In this document: positions 1 through 50,779 of the stretch, piece by piece
How positions within the stretch are numbered: position 1 is the stretch's first letter
How the letters are laid out: each line of letters begins with the position of its first letter
Assembly: GCF_032884065.1 (NCBI RefSeq)
Contig: NC_088867.1
Span: 25,436,662 to 25,500,661 of the forward strand
Length of the DNA: 64,000 bases
Source of the DNA: Artemia franciscana
Taxonomy: Eukaryota > Arthropoda > Branchiopoda > Anostraca > Artemiidae
Reading direction: 5' to 3'
Notes under the pieces: generated by a model
Database searches by the model: none
What the model was told of the DNA's origin: nothing
The model's input: the letters and a program-made list of their open reading frames with translations, nothing else
Made by a program: the position numbers and the translations under genes

Positions 1-1482
1 AAGTAGCCTTTTCCCTTACTACTCAGATGTTTAATAAGGTTGAGAGGCAACCAAAATCAAACATTTCTATTGATTTTTAACATAAACAGCTGAATATTGC
101 ATCAAAGCAGGGAAATAGACTCAAAGACCACTCATCTATTCTTTTAAACACAATTTTCCCAAACGAAGCGACAATCAAACAACCACATAACAAGTAAACA
201 ATTTCACAACGAACACAACATATTTCTGGTAAAGTCTGGGAGCAGAAATCAAGAATACATCTGCTTACCGTCTACTTTAATCTAATAATTCGAATTAAGC
301 CCATGAATACAGGAAAACATGCGTTTTACACATATTGGGATGTTGAGTAAAGGGCTAAAGGTAAAATACCAAAACATCGATTTGGTTCTCATTAATGCTA
401 AACCTTTCCTTTTTCTTGACATTTTTTTTTTTTTTTTACTCTGCACAATGAATTATAAAAGATTTTTACCCTGTTTACCTCTCAGCCTCTCTTAATTACC
501 TTTTGCCACAGTCTTCTCAAATTCAGGATTTTCACCCCTACACATTCCTCAGGGTTTCTGGAGTTTTCTTTAACAAAGAGAAATAAAAGAAGTTCCCTTG
601 AAAAAAAAACACGATATTCCTATGATTATCATTGAGGATCACAATTAGGATTTAACGATAACAACTACGATTAATATAAACAAATTTTTAAATAATAATT
701 TCAACAAAGAAGGACTATATTAGTCACCATCGATTGAAGGTGAAGTTTTTGACCCTCAATAAAGGATAGGAAAAACTGAACGAATTAACCCTAATGAAGA
801 TATAACAAAGATTCATGTACATTGGGGGAGCAGAAATAAAACCTTCTAATAAATTTCAGCGATGACATTTCTAACGGTAACATTTCCATTTTAATATTGG
901 TGGCATTTCCATGGCGCTTCAAAAATTCAACTCAGGTGTTCCACAGTAGCAGTTCAAATAAGGCATCAAAAAAATATAATTCCATCCAAACTACGAAAAC
1001 ACACATGGTACAGGAAGTTAACTCAATCAATTTCCTACATCCATCATCCTAAGTCTTTCTCCAAATGCCCAGGAAAAATGAAAGAAAAAAGAAGAAAAAC
1101 AGGAAAAGGCTAATAAAAACAGATTAGTTTTGGCACGAGGGAAAAAATTCAACCTATTTCAAATATCGAGAAATTCCGACTTAACCTCCTCCCTCTCCCG
1201 GACTTCTTCCCTTAGAGAAGCGAAAGTATTATGTTAAACGGGCGAATTTGTCAAAGATTTTGCTTACCTCAAGAAAAAGGAAAGTAAAAGAACGTTAAAA
1301 GGAACTAATTTCTGTCAGATCAGAATTCTGCCTAACTTGAGCGCCAAAGCCTTATTGACCAATAGCACGTCAAATGAAAACAAGCAACATGGGAATATAA
1401 CAAAAATTCAAACAAACGAAAGAAATTGAAATAATAGCAGTAATAGTGAAAAGATGCAGATAGGGCAAGTTATAGATCATAC
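1..1482 (-). other. OGA: OGA intron 10 (part)
   Basis: A/T-rich intron sequence after the exon 10 donor. No further OGA exon, RNA gene or mobile-element protein was recognised. Confidence 0.6.
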
Positions 1483-40054
<38,572 letters not shown>

Positions 40055-40375
40055 CTTTTAGGTTTTTAAGAACTTGCAAACAAAATCAGCTAGAAGCAAC
40101 CACCTCAATAGAATGCCACTAAAAGAATAACTATTTGTTAAAGTGCAGTGAGGTAAAATTAATAATATATCACAAAAATGTAAGCATAAATATCAAATAC
40201 GTATCTTTTACATTCATAGCTATAAATAAGAAACAATCAATGAGATAAGAAAAAAATTGGCTCAAATAGAGAATCTGAAAACCTTTTGGACAAGTGAGTG
40301 AAAAAAAAAACATAGCAGTAGAACATTGAGAGCTTACCCCATTTCAAAGGACTGAATTTAGCGATTGCTAATTTT

Positions 40376-40713
40376 GCAAGAGGAAGTTAAAGACAGCACT
40401 AAAGGATTAAAAACAATGAGGTCTCCGGTGCTGATACTGTGATAGACGAACTTTTGAAATATAGTCATTACAAAATGGGAGATAAATTAATGAGGATTAA
40501 GAATATGACATTTGAAAAAAAAAGAATTACCAAGGGATATATTAGGAAAACTTTAAGGAAACAATTCGTAAGAAAAATGACGAGGATGAGTTTGACTATT
40601 GAAGAGACTTTATCTTGATTTAAGAGGCGTATTATTCAACAAAATCATACTAACTAGACTTAGACATGCTTTAGATAAGGCTTTAGGAGAAGAACAGAGT
40701 GGCTTTAGGAAGG
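40376..40713 (+). pseudogene. LINE reverse-transcriptase relic, part 1 (RTE/L1-like)
   Basis: Frames give EEVKTALKGLK, ADTVIDELLKYSHYKMGDKL, NMTFEKKRITKGYIRKTL and, after shifts, FNKIILTRLRHALDKALGEE-QSGFRK. These are the fingers and first palm motifs of a LINE RT. Reading stops abruptly inside the GFRKG motif at 40713 and resumes at about 43153, so the two parts are one element split by an insertion. Many stops and shifts make it inactive. Confidence 0.85.
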
Positions 40714-43152
40714 TATTAAATTAAAAAAATACGATTTTTTTTACTGAAAGTAAGGAGCAACATTAAAACTTAAAACGAGCAGAAATTATTCCGTATATGA
40801 AAGGGGCTGTCCCCTCCTCAACGACCCGCTGTTTACGCTAAAGTTTCACTCTCTTTCACAACTCTACTTAAAACAATACGAAACTTTATTGCAAAGAGCG
40901 GGGCGTTGAGAAGGAAACAGCCTCTTTCATATACAGAACAATTTCTGTTCGTTTTAAGTTTTAATGTCGCTCCTTACTTTCAGTCATTTGGCTCACTAAA
41001 TATAAATAATTAAAGCAAAATTTGCATATTAATTTTACTTTTTTTAACTAATAATAACCTTATGCCTGCTTAATTGCAAAGGCTGTTTAATTAGACTAAT
41101 AACCTCTTTTAAAAGTTAAAAATTAAACTTTAGCGTAAGAGCGAGCTATTGAGGAGAGGCAACCCATCTCTTATAGGTAATATTGTCTGTTCGTTTTAAG
41201 GTTGCTTCTTACTTTCAGCTGAAAAAACTTGTTTCTTATTTAATTGTTGATAATTTTTTATATAATGTCGGAAATCAAGCTCTACGTACATGAAAAATTC
41301 CTTTCCCCATGAGAAAATTTCTCCATGGAAACATTCTCCCACGTAACTTAAATTTGTGATATTTACGGAACTAATTTTGTACAGTATAGTAACAAAACAG
41401 CCAAAGAGGTCGGAACTATTTTTAAGAAAATGAAAGTTACACGTTGAGTAATTCTCAAATGACAGAAATGAATGACAGAAAAAATCTTTAAAAGATACAC
41501 GTGATAATATATGTTCGTTTTAAGTTTTAATGCTATTCCTTACTTTCAGTTGTAAAAAACTCGTTTTTTTTTATTTAATAACAACCACATTTAATAACGA
41601 GCCGAAGACATACAATATCTTTGGTTTATTAACACATAAAAATTATAAATGCTAAGATTGGCTGGTAATAAAACAAATAAATTATTGCTTATATCGGCCA
41701 TCATTTAACAAAACTCGAAGTTTAGTGTAAAGAGCAAGGTATTGACGAGCAGGCGAATTTCCTAATATATGTAATATGAGGGGGTCTGCCCCCTCGTCAA
41801 TACCTCGTTCTTTACGCTAAAGTCCAAATTTTTTCCTAATTATTTAAGAATGACCCCTGAATCACAAAGGTCGTTTAATTAAAATAGAAAGCTCTTTTGA
41901 AATTACTAAAATACTCTTGCGTCAAGAGCGAGGCATTGATAAGGGGACAAACCCCTCATACATGTAATAATTTATGTTCGTTTTGAGTTTTAAGTGTTAC
42001 TCCTTACTTTCAGTTGAAAAAACTTGTTTTTAAAAATAATTTCTGATTTTTTTTTAAATAATGCTGAGAAATCCAGCAACCCAATCATGAAAATTCTCTT
42101 CCGTCATGAAAAATTCCTCCAGATCCTCCTAAGTAACAAAGTCCAAATATTTTCCTAATTCTTTAAGAATGACCCCTGGATCACAAAGGTCGTTTAATTA
42201 AAATAGAAAGCTCTTTTGAAATTACTAAAATACTCTTACGTCAAGAGGGAGGCATTGATAAGGGGACAAACCCCTCATACATATAATAATTTATGTTCGT
42301 TTTGAGTTTTAAGTGTTACTCCTTACTTTCAGTTGAAAAAACTTGTTTTTTAAAATAATTTCTGATTTTTTTTTAAATAATGCTGAGAAATCCAGCAACC
42401 CAATCATGAAAATTCTCTTCCGTCATGAAAAATTCCTCCAGATCCTCCCAAGTAACCCTCTCCCCCTGACCCTCCACCAGCAAAAAATCCCCCTGAAAAC
42501 GTCTGTATATTTCTCAATAACCAATTCTAGGCTATATGTAAACAATGGGCAAAGTTAATAACTTAAAGCCCTTCCCCCAAGGACTGTGGGGGATTAAGTC
42601 GCCCTCAAAGACACAGTTATTACATATTTCGACCATGCTGAACAAAATAGCTATCTCAAAATTTTGATTCAGTGACTTTGGGAAAAAATGAGCGTGGCAG
42701 AGGACTAGTTGTCCTCTAATTTTTGGGTCACTTAGAAAGGGCACTAAAACTTTTAATTTCCGTTCGAATGAACCCTCTCGCGAAATCTAGGACCACTGGT
42801 CAATAAGATCACCCCTGAAAAACAAATAAAGACACATCTGTGATCTTTCTTCTGTCAAAAAGTAAAAATTCCACATTTGTGCAAAAAGCAAATTGAAGCC
42901 TCTACAGTGGGGTTCTCTGATATGCTGACTCTGATGGTGTGATTTTCATTAAGATTCTATTTCTTTTAGGGAGTATTTCCGGCTTTTTTCAAAAATAAGG
43001 CAAATTTTCACAGGCTTGTAACTTTTGATGGGTATATAAAAATCCAATTCTTTTGATGCATCTATTGGTATCAAAATTCAGTTTTTCAGAGTTTCGGTTA
43101 CTATTGAACTGGGTTGCTCCTTACTTACAGTTCTTAGCCACAAACCATTTGA
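40714..43152 (+). mobile_element. foldback-bearing repeat inserted into the LINE relic
   Basis: The interruption of the LINE reading frame delimits this 2.44-kb repeat. It starts TATTAAATTAAAAAAATACG and ends GCTCCTTACTTACAGTTC..CCATTTGA. Its left part (about 40745-40982) is a large inverted repeat: AAGTAAGGAGCAACATTAAA reappears inverted as TTTTAATGTCGCTCCTTACTT, with arms of about 100 bp. Right halves of the same foldback recur at about 41095-41225, 41505-41560, 41719-42020 and 42200-42345. No protein is encoded. Related copies lie at 56563-57321 and 57430-58860. Confidence 0.75.
41821..42458 (+). repeat. 319-bp tandem duplication inside the repeat
   Basis: AGTCCAAAT..TTTCCTAATT recurs at 41821 and 42140, and AAAATAGAAAGCTC at 41881 and 42200, an exact 319-bp offset. 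The copies are nearly identical through CCAGATCCTCC. Confidence 0.9.
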
Positions 43153-44230
43153 AAAGGATGTGTAGACCAAACTTTAACTTTTAGATTAATAACTGAAAAG
43201 TGTATAGCTCATCAAACCCCTTTAGTCCTCAGTTTTACAGATTCTGGACATGTAATAAGACATGTTCATAATCCAGCTGATAGCATGATTCTGGTGATAC
43301 AAAAGTTTTAATGAAGGTCTTTGTATTGTATTCTAGAGAAGTATACTTGAAGTGACTATGTATGAGAATAATGTTTCTACATTTAAGGTAGGAAGTGAGG
43401 ACAAGGGAGTATATAAAATCAAATGAGATGGTAAAGTTCTCCCAGACTTAAATTATACATATGGTTTCATCATTTTGGTTAATTTTTATAGCCAAACGAA
43501 TGCATTTTGAAGATTTTGAGGGTTCTGAATGCAGGGATAATTTTGAAAATAAATTTTAAGAAGACTAATTTGCTTGGATTGACAACAAATGACGATGAAG
43601 AGATGATGCGAGGTATTGGACAAATCAATCATCTGGATAAGGTGTAGGGTGCTCTTTTACAGTTGAAAAGAAAAAGAAAAAAAAATATAAGTCTGCAAAC
43701 CAAGACTAGATAACTGGAAGCTATGATAACAATAGGGGTTCAGTTGGTCTCTGAATTGTGGTGCTTTAAAAGTCCAAGGAATTTTTAAAATGTTTTGAGG
43801 GCCATTGTATAAGGACAAGCTCAGTTACTTATTTGAATGACTGTATTTCAAACAATAAGCTACAAGAAATTCTGATTTGATCCCACTTTCTTGGCTACAA
43901 TAAGAGAAAAAAGGATATTAGCTATAATGAAAAAAGTAAAAAAGTATATTGACTATAATGAAAAAAGTAAAAAAGGATAATTCATAGAAAAAAGATAACA
44001 GATTGCAAAAGTTTATGCTTTTTAGCGATCCATATGGGGCCTTATAAAAATCAGGTTGTCCCCAAATGGGGTGCGAAGTGGTTATATGGAAAGATTTAAA
44101 AGAAACTGAAGCCTTGTGGGAGGTAGTAAAGAATGAATCTTTGAGTAGATTGGGGGGAAAAACAGCATGTACAGCTGAGCTGGTCCCAGGAAGGTTGATG
44201 TTACAGTAAGTTTGTAGCAGTAGTTGCATC
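43153..44230 (+). pseudogene. LINE reverse-transcriptase relic, part 2
   Basis: Continues part 1: GCVDQTLTFRLITEKC, IAHQTPLVLSFTD, then TMYENNVSTFKVGSE. A deletion removes the YADD region. After it come ILKINFKKTNLLGLTTNDDE, SLQTKTR-LEAMITI, CISNNKLQEI and DLKETEALWEVVKNESLSRL, as in the C-terminal part of RTE/L1-like LINE proteins. There are multiple stops and frameshifts. Confidence 0.82.
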
Positions 44231-44589
44231 CAGGAGTCTGGGAATTTACTGAAGTTAATGTTTTGTACTGCAAACTGATATTGCTAACAATGCATTCGTA
44301 ACTGCAGGAAAATAGACATAAAATATAAGCACAATTAAAATTACATCAAAAGTATAGACTAGTGTTGTAACTGGAAGAATTGGTCATGGTAAAATTTAGT
44401 ATTTTACCGTAGTTTTACCGACCCCCCCCCCCACGTAATTTGGCATTTAACCTATTTGACAAAATTTACCTATTTTTACGTAATTCAAGAATATTACCAG
44501 TATTTTACGTGTTTAACCAATATCTTACATGTTTTATGTGCACAGCTTACAATTTTTACAGCACAAAAGCGCAAACAGGCAGGATTAAA
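44231..44589. other. intergenic, no recognised gene
   Basis: Contains a C9 run and several TTTTACC phrases near 44390-44530. Otherwise nothing. Confidence 0.45.
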
Positions 44590-44903
44590 TAGGTTTGGAT
44601 ATGATTCCAAACATTAAATTTCATTAAGATCCCATCATCCGTTTGTAAGTTAAAAATACTTCATTTTTCTATTTTTTCCAAATTAATTGGCCCCCCACTC
44701 CCCCCTTTCAGATGGTCAAATCGGGAAAACGACTATTTCTAATTTAATCTGGTCTAGTCCCTGATACGCCTGCCAAATTTCATCGTCCTAGCTTACCTGG
44801 AAGTGCCTAAAGTAGCAAAACCAGGGCAGACAGACAGACAGACCGACAGAATTTGCGATCGCTATATGTCACTTGGTTAATACCAAGCGCCATAAAAACC
44901 ACT
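44590..44903 (+). repeat. single copy of the 8.46-10.44 kb repeat family
   Basis: Shares TTTCATTAAGATC, GTAAGTTAAAAATAC and CAGATGGTCAAATCGGG with the intron 7 array. It ends in (CAGA)n, TTTGCGATCGCTATATGTCA and the palindrome CTTGGTTAATACCAAG. This looks like the natural 3' end of the family. Confidence 0.75.
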
Positions 44904-47056
44904 AGGAGTGGCAACCCTGAGCAGAAGACACACTGATTCAAACAAAACAAACCATTATAAATGAGAATATTCACCAGTTAGATCTGGCAAGAATTCTCTG
45001 CTTAATGATTGCTTTAGATTGTCTACTGACCTAATTGTTTTGTGAGAGCAACATTGTAGTCTTGTCCTTTTTTTCCTTTTGTTTTTGCTAGCACCCTGAT
45101 TTCAGCTTATTCCCAGAAAGTGGTAAGGGTCTAACCTCTGCAGCTTTTACGAAAAGTGTGGCCCTTAGGCAGGTTGATGAATATGACTTTGCATTTTGGA
45201 AAGCTTCATAAAACTCTTGCCTGGGGCCAAAAATCTATTGTTTCTACCCATTTCTGTTCGTGATTTCAGCTGAGTTTAGTTTTTCGCACTTGGGATTGCG
45301 GTAGAAAAATGGTATCAGATGTGCCTCTTAAACTTTAAAAGTTCTCTCATTGCTAAAGAAATTGGAGTTTATCCTTTGCTCCTTTCTAAGTGATGATGTT
45401 AGAAACTTCGCCTACAGCAAAAAAGTCAACTTTTGAACTAAGACAAATAAATTTTTTTCGACTGCAGTTAATAGCTCTTGATAGCTGATCAAAGTATATG
45501 TCATCCATTTTTTGATAGAAAAATTCCTTCATGAGATATACCAGTTTGAAAGTTTAAAGGGGTTGACAACTTCAGTAGTAAGGTACACACCGAAACCAAA
45601 AATAGGCCCATACCAATTGTGAGACATATAGGGGAGTTTTAAGTAACATTCAGCTGTTAGCTCATAATCATCTTCGACAATAAGGGGTTCGAAACTTTTG
45701 CTAGTTAGTTTACCTATCATTTGTTTCCAGTGTATTTGATGGTAAGACCAATTTGGTTCCAGTTGTAAGACATGTAGGGGACATGTAAGCAATAGTCGGC
45801 TGTTAAGCTACAATCATCTTCAGCAATGAAAGGTTTGCAACATTTACGAGTTGTTGTACCTGGTATTTATTTTAAGATCTTTACAGATGAACAATTTCGG
45901 CTTTTAATCAAAGCAAGGAAAAAAAACCAAAGTGTTGCTCTTGCAGCACTTTACCTGGTGAAGCTGAACACAGGTTACCACAACACCTCATGTTGCCCAT
46001 GCACCATAGATCTAATTCTAATTAAAAGTGTGGTCAGAAGAGCTTGATATAAACTGAAGAAAATGTTATTTAAATCCTTTAATTTTATGTTGTTGTAAAT
46101 GGGGTTTATAGGAATGTCTCCAATATCTCTATTTATGTTGTTTTTTTTTTAATATCATTTGCCTTCCTAAAAGATTGTGGGAAGCCATTTGCTTCAGATA
46201 CCAAAGCTGCCTAAACAAAAAGAACTAAATGATTTGGATCTTGATTGATGTGGAGAGTCAAAGCAGGATCAGTATCCTCATTTTTATTTCAAAATTGCAC
46301 ACCTCAGGAAAATCTTGTGTTCATGCAGTCTTTTATCCCCCTACCCCCAGAGAATTCCTCCTCTCTGCAAAAAATACCCCCATTTCACCCTGGATGATTC
46401 CGGATCTTCATTAGAAGGGAAATCAATATTTCTACTCTCCTGTTTAAGTCAAAGACAATTGCATAGCATTGCCTATACTAATGACCCATAAGGGCTCAAT
46501 GTATTAATATTGGTTTGGTTATTTTTTCCCAGAGATTTTTTCCTCATGTGGAAAGGGTGGTAGAATAAATTTTGGAAGGGGCTCAGTCAACTGGATGTTG
46601 AAAGTTCTAGTTTGCTTTTCTAAGATTTAGCCAGCTTTTTGCCCAGTTGTTACTGACCACAGTTTCTTTAAGACATTTTTATTCTAGTTGAACAACCCTT
46701 GTGTTTCAGCAGTTGTTTTGAATCAAAACTAGTTCTAAGGGAGAGACAAGGGGAGGATGGAGGCAGAAATGAATATATTATTCTCAGGACACTAAGCAGG
46801 AATTTTGTTTGGGTGGGGGAGGGGTTATTTTTTAGGGAGGCTTTAGAATAGGCACAGTTACCTGAATCAAAATCTGAGTCTGATGGAGAGGAGCTAGATT
46901 TCCCTGCAGATTATGTTGAAGATGGTCGCAATGACTGTGAAAGTGTCTAAATGTTGTGCTATTATGACCCAGTGCTTAGTTAACCCAAGTCATCAAAGCA
47001 TTAGAAACCAATTTTTAACTTTTATTTGGTGCTTTTATACATAAATGAAAAATGAA
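44904..47056. other. intergenic, with a diverged 144-bp duplication
   Basis: A segment at about 45617-45700 (TTGTGAGACATATAGGGGA) recurs diverged at about 45761-45845 (TTGTAAGACATGTAGGGGA). A short acidic open frame lies at about 46860-46950 (SKSESDGEELDFPADYVED). No protein family recognised. Confidence 0.5.
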
Positions 47057-47835
47057 ATGTATATTTATTTATTTATTATTATGAACAGCAGTAAGCATCA
47101 ATGCTTGTCGCAAAAACACAAAATCATAATACTAATCTAAAGTAAATTGGCAACAACAAACTAAACAGCAAAAACTTCTAAATAACACGACACTGCACAA
47201 CAAAAGCATCTAAATAAAAAGGCGTGTTTACTAATGCACTCTTAAAAATTCAAACACTCCGTGCCTTGATAACCTCCAAAGGCAAACCATTCCATGGTCC
47301 AGCAGCTCTACTAACAAAAGATAATTGACCAATTTTTTTCCGTGGTTTTTGGGGATATAATTTATAATCATGCTGACGAGTAGAGTGATAATGGCTAAAT
47401 TTAAAAAATAAATTTGGATCAACATCATCCAGTCCTTTAATTATACAAAAAACATTTACAAGGTCATTGCAACACCTACAAAACTTCAGCAACGGGAGTT
47501 GAAGCCTAGAAAGTCTCTGCAGATAGGAAAGGCACTGAAGGTATGGGACCAATCTAGTGGCCCTTCTCTGAACCTTTTCTATCCTATGCTCATCTGTTAG
47601 ACTTAATGGAAACCAAACAGAAATATTATACTCAAGAAGAGGGTGGACCATTGATTTGTATAGTAGTAAGAAATTACAAAGGTTAAACCTACTAAAGCTT
47701 CTCCTTATAGACAATAAACGATAATTTGCATTCTTTACAATTTCCAAAACATGCTGATCAAATTTCAATTGGGTATCAAAGTAAACGCCAAGGTGCAATT
47801 TTTTTGCAATTTTTCTCCATAACTCTACCATTCTA
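47057..47835 (-). mobile_element. 5'-truncated LINE, 3' end only (CR1/L2-like)
   Basis: Minus strand 47831-47250 is an intact frame of 193 codons covering the RT thumb and C-terminal region: LHLGVYFDTQLKFDQHV, KANY-like RLLSIRRSFS, LLLYKSMVHPLLEYNISVWF, RIEKVQRRATRLVPYL, and PWNGLPLEVI near the end. This order is typical of CR1/L2-type LINEs. A TTATTTATTTATT tail (47060-47077 on plus) is the likely 3' microsatellite. 5' truncation is normal for LINE insertions. The preserved frame suggests a fairly young copy. Confidence 0.85.
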
Positions 47836-48118
47836 ATAGTGACAACAGTGCACGCATGCTAAGTTTGAAACCAAGCATACACGGGGGCTAATTACAACAA
47901 CGTCAAACAAAAAAGTCCTTAAATAACAAGATTGACCTTAAAAATGCAAGTTAGGGTAATACACCACTCTATAGGGTCACTTATTAGCAAAGCAGGTAAG
48001 CAGATTGATATTTATTTCCTCTGATTTTTGAAGATTTTTGGATTACACTTAGTTAAGATAAGAAAACAGCATTGCCAATCACTGTTTTCTTATCTTAGGA
48101 GAACAATTGTATCATATA
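47836..48118. other. intergenic spacer with a short inverted repeat
   Basis: AAGATAAGAAAACAG near 48055 is inverted as CTGTTTTCTTATCTT near 48082. Nothing else. Confidence 0.6.
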
Positions 48119-49529
48119 TCTATATATATAAAAATAAGTTGTCTGTCCGTTACGCCAGATTATATCTTCTATATATATAAAAGAAAAGAAACTAGAATGT
48201 AAAAACTGGAAATTGCATAAATATTTCGAAATATTTTGACAATAGATTAAAGTAATTCGAAAAAAGAAAAATGGTAAAAACTTAAAAAAAAACTAAAAAG
48301 AAAAAACTAAAAAAACAAAATTAAAAATGAAAAAAATTAAAAAAGAAAAAACCTAAAAAGAAAAAACGTAAAAAAATAAAAAAGCTAAAAAACTAAAAAA
48401 AAACTAAAAAAGCTAAAAAACTAAAAAAAAGAAAAAAACTAAAAAAACTGGGAATTTCACAAATATTTCAATATATTTTGACAATAGATTAAAGTAATTC
48501 GAAAACCTTAAAACAGATACCTCAAATTTTGAGGTTTAATATAAATTGTTGGAGCTTTAGCATGCTTGGCACGTAAAGATTTTTCCAAGTGTCAATGTTA
48601 GAATGAACATTGACAAATTGAAGAAAACAAATCAATAAAAAGAAGAAACTAAAAAAAAAGAAAAAAACTAAAAAAGAAAAAAACTAAAGAAGAAACTGTA
48701 TCTATATATATAAAAATCTATATGTATAAAAATAAGTTTTCTGTCTTTTATGTCTGTTACATTATGTCTGTTACGCCAGATTATATCTTATCTATTATAA
48801 AAATAAATTGTATGTATTTTTGTATTGAGGTTTGCATATGACGTCTGAAAAATAAAGAAGAAAAAGAAAACTGAAAAAAGAAAAATGGTAAAAAACAAAA
48901 AAAAAACTAAAAAGAAAAAACTAAAAAAAAATAAAAAAATAAAAAAAAATTAAAAAAAGAAAAACTTAAAAAGAAAAAATGTAAGAAAATAAAAAAATAA
49001 AAAGGTAAAAGACTAAAAAGAAAAAAACTAAAAAAAGCTAAACTACTAAAAAAAGAAAAAACTAAAAAAAACTGGGAATTGCACAAATATTTCAATATAT
49101 TTTGACAAAAGATTAAGGTAATTCGAAAACCTTAAAACAGATACCCAAAACTTGAGGTTTATTATAAATTGTTGGAGTTTTAGCTTGCTTGGCACGAAAA
49201 GATTTTTCCAAGTGTCAATGTTAGAATGAACATTGACAAATTGAAGAAAACAAATCAATAAAAAGAAGAAACTCAAAAAAGAAAAACTAAAAAAGAAAAA
49301 AACTAAGAAAAGAAAAAACTAAAAAAGAAAAAAAAACTGAAATGAAACTGTATCTATATATCTATATAAATGACGACCGGGACACTCAAAGAGAAATTAC
49401 AGACTGGTATACCGGGACACAAAGACAACCGGGACACAGGGAATATAAATGACAACCTGGACACAGGGACACAACTACAACGGGGACACCGGGGGCACAG
49501 GGGGATATATAAATGACGACGGGGACACA

Positions 49530-49775
49530 GGGAATGTTCGATTAGCAATCACCATCAACAAAGCTCAAGGGCAATCGTTAGAAAAATTCGGTATAGATAT
49601 GAATACAGATTGTTTTCCCATTGACAGTTATTATGTTGCATGTTCAAGAGTTGGTAAACCTGACAATCTATTTATATGGACAGACAATAGGACAGCAAAA
49701 AATGTTGTATACTCGCAAGTTTCTGTGTCGGCTGACGTCATGAAATTGTCGGCTGAGTCGTCATTTTTGCTTTGA
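49530..49775 (+). pseudogene. Helitron helicase C-terminal piece 1 (H6)
   Basis: Reads NVRLAITINKAQGQSLEKFG with an intact frame, then [20 protein letters not shown] and NVVYSQV, but continues into SVSADVMKLSAESSFLL instead of the LRS end. TINKAQGQS and YVACSR are helicase motifs V and VI of Pif1-type Helitron enzymes. In DCFPIDSYY, the HGQL of motif VI is replaced. This is the least broken motif V-VI segment in the window. ATPase motifs and the Rep domain are absent. Confidence 0.85.
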
Positions 49776-49778
49776 TGG

Positions 49779-49800
49779 TGACGTCATTAACGGTATTTAA
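49779..49800 (+). promoter_or_regulatory. CRE plus TATA-like element before the small H6 ORF
   Basis: TGACGTCA at 49779-49786 is followed by TATTTAAG just before the ORF at 49806. Another TGACGTCA lies at 49733-49740. It resembles the H2/H3 modules. Confidence 0.45.
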
Positions 49801-49805
49801 GACAT

Positions 49806-50078
49806 TTGTTCACGGAAAAATGTTTAATTGTAGCTGCTCAAAGAGTTTATGCCAAAAAACTTGCTGCTGATAGAGAAAGTAAGAAAAGAAAGCGTTCCGA
49901 GGAATCACAAGAACAGCAAGAAAACCGGCTTGCGGCTAAAGAACGCAAAACCGCGCAGTTAGATGAAAATCCACCTGGACAGCGAGAGTCAAAACATATC
50001 AAAACTGAAAATGATAGCGATGATGATTGGGTTTGGGATTTTGACTTGGATAAGGTCATCAATGCCTACCAGATTTAA
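49806..50078 (+). CDS. small charged protein in Helitron H6 (possible N-terminus of a Helitron polyprotein)
   Basis: 90 codons. The middle has two related basic repeats of the type LAADRESKKRKRSEESQEQQ / RLAAKERKTAQLDENPPGQR, which recall the R-x-x-E-x-x-EQ-x-x-RLA repeats at the N-terminus of many arthropod Pif1/Helitron-type proteins. The end is acidic (NDSDDDWVWDFDLDKV). An SV40-like basic patch, KKRKR, could be a nuclear signal. It is preceded by CRE and TATA-like sequences and stands directly after a helicase C-terminal piece, so it may be the start of a second, deleted element copy. Whether it is expressed is unknown. The ATG is the first in frame; the frame might also start upstream. 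Confidence 0.5.
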   Translation: MFTEKCLIVAAQRVYAKKLAADRESKKRKRSEESQEQQENRLAAKERKTAQLDENPPGQRESKHIKTENDSDDDWVWDFDLDKVINAYQI

Positions 50079-50582
50079 GTTAAAAAAACAAAGGTTCGTC
50101 GATATGTACTTCATAGTGACGCTGAAAAATAAAGAAGAAAAAGAAAACTGAAAAAAGAAAAAAGGTAAAAAACTAAAAAAAAAACTAAAAAGAAAAAACA
50201 CTCAAAGAGAAATTACAGACCGGGACACAAATGACGACCGAGACAGAGGGAATATAAGTGACGACCGGGAACCTCAAAGAGAAATTAGAGACTGGGACAC
50301 CCGGACACAAATCACGACCGGGACACAGGGAATATAAATGACGACCGGGACACAGGGACACAACTACAACGGGGACGCCGGGGCACAGGCGGAATATATA
50401 AATGACGACCGGGACACAGGGATTGTTCGAATAGAAATTACAGACCGGGACACAAATGACGACCGGGACACAGGGAATATAAATGACGACCGGGACACTC
50501 AAAGAGAAATTACAAACTGGGGCACCGGGACACATATGACGACCGGGACACAGGGAATATAAATGACGACCGGGACACAGGG

Positions 50583-50746
50583 ACACATCATTAGAATAAT
50601 GAGGTATAGATCTGAATACGGATTGTTTTTCCCATGGACAATTATATGTTGCATGTTCAAGAGTCAGTAAACCTGACAATCTATTTATATGCACAGACAA
50701 TGGGACAGCGAAGAATGTTGTATATTCGCATGTTTTACGTAGTTAA
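50583..50746 (+). pseudogene. Helitron helicase C-terminal piece 2 (H6)
   Basis: After a stop-containing start (SLE, then two stops) it reads [40 protein letters not shown] and ends VLRS-stop. This is the natural C-terminus of the family enzyme (compare H4 and H1), with motif VI HGQLYVACSR intact. Confidence 0.85.
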
Positions 50747-50779
50747 AAACATATATTTATATCTATCTCTATTCACAGG

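Noticed and set aside
45826-46047. 73-codon open frame on plus, MKGLQHLRVVVPGIYF start
   Set aside because: No recognisable family; it overlaps a diverged duplication and has no splice or promoter support.
46860-46950. Acidic frame SKSESDGEELDFPADYVED as a transposase N-terminus
   Set aside because: Only about 30 codons, with a stop just upstream and no following transposase domain.
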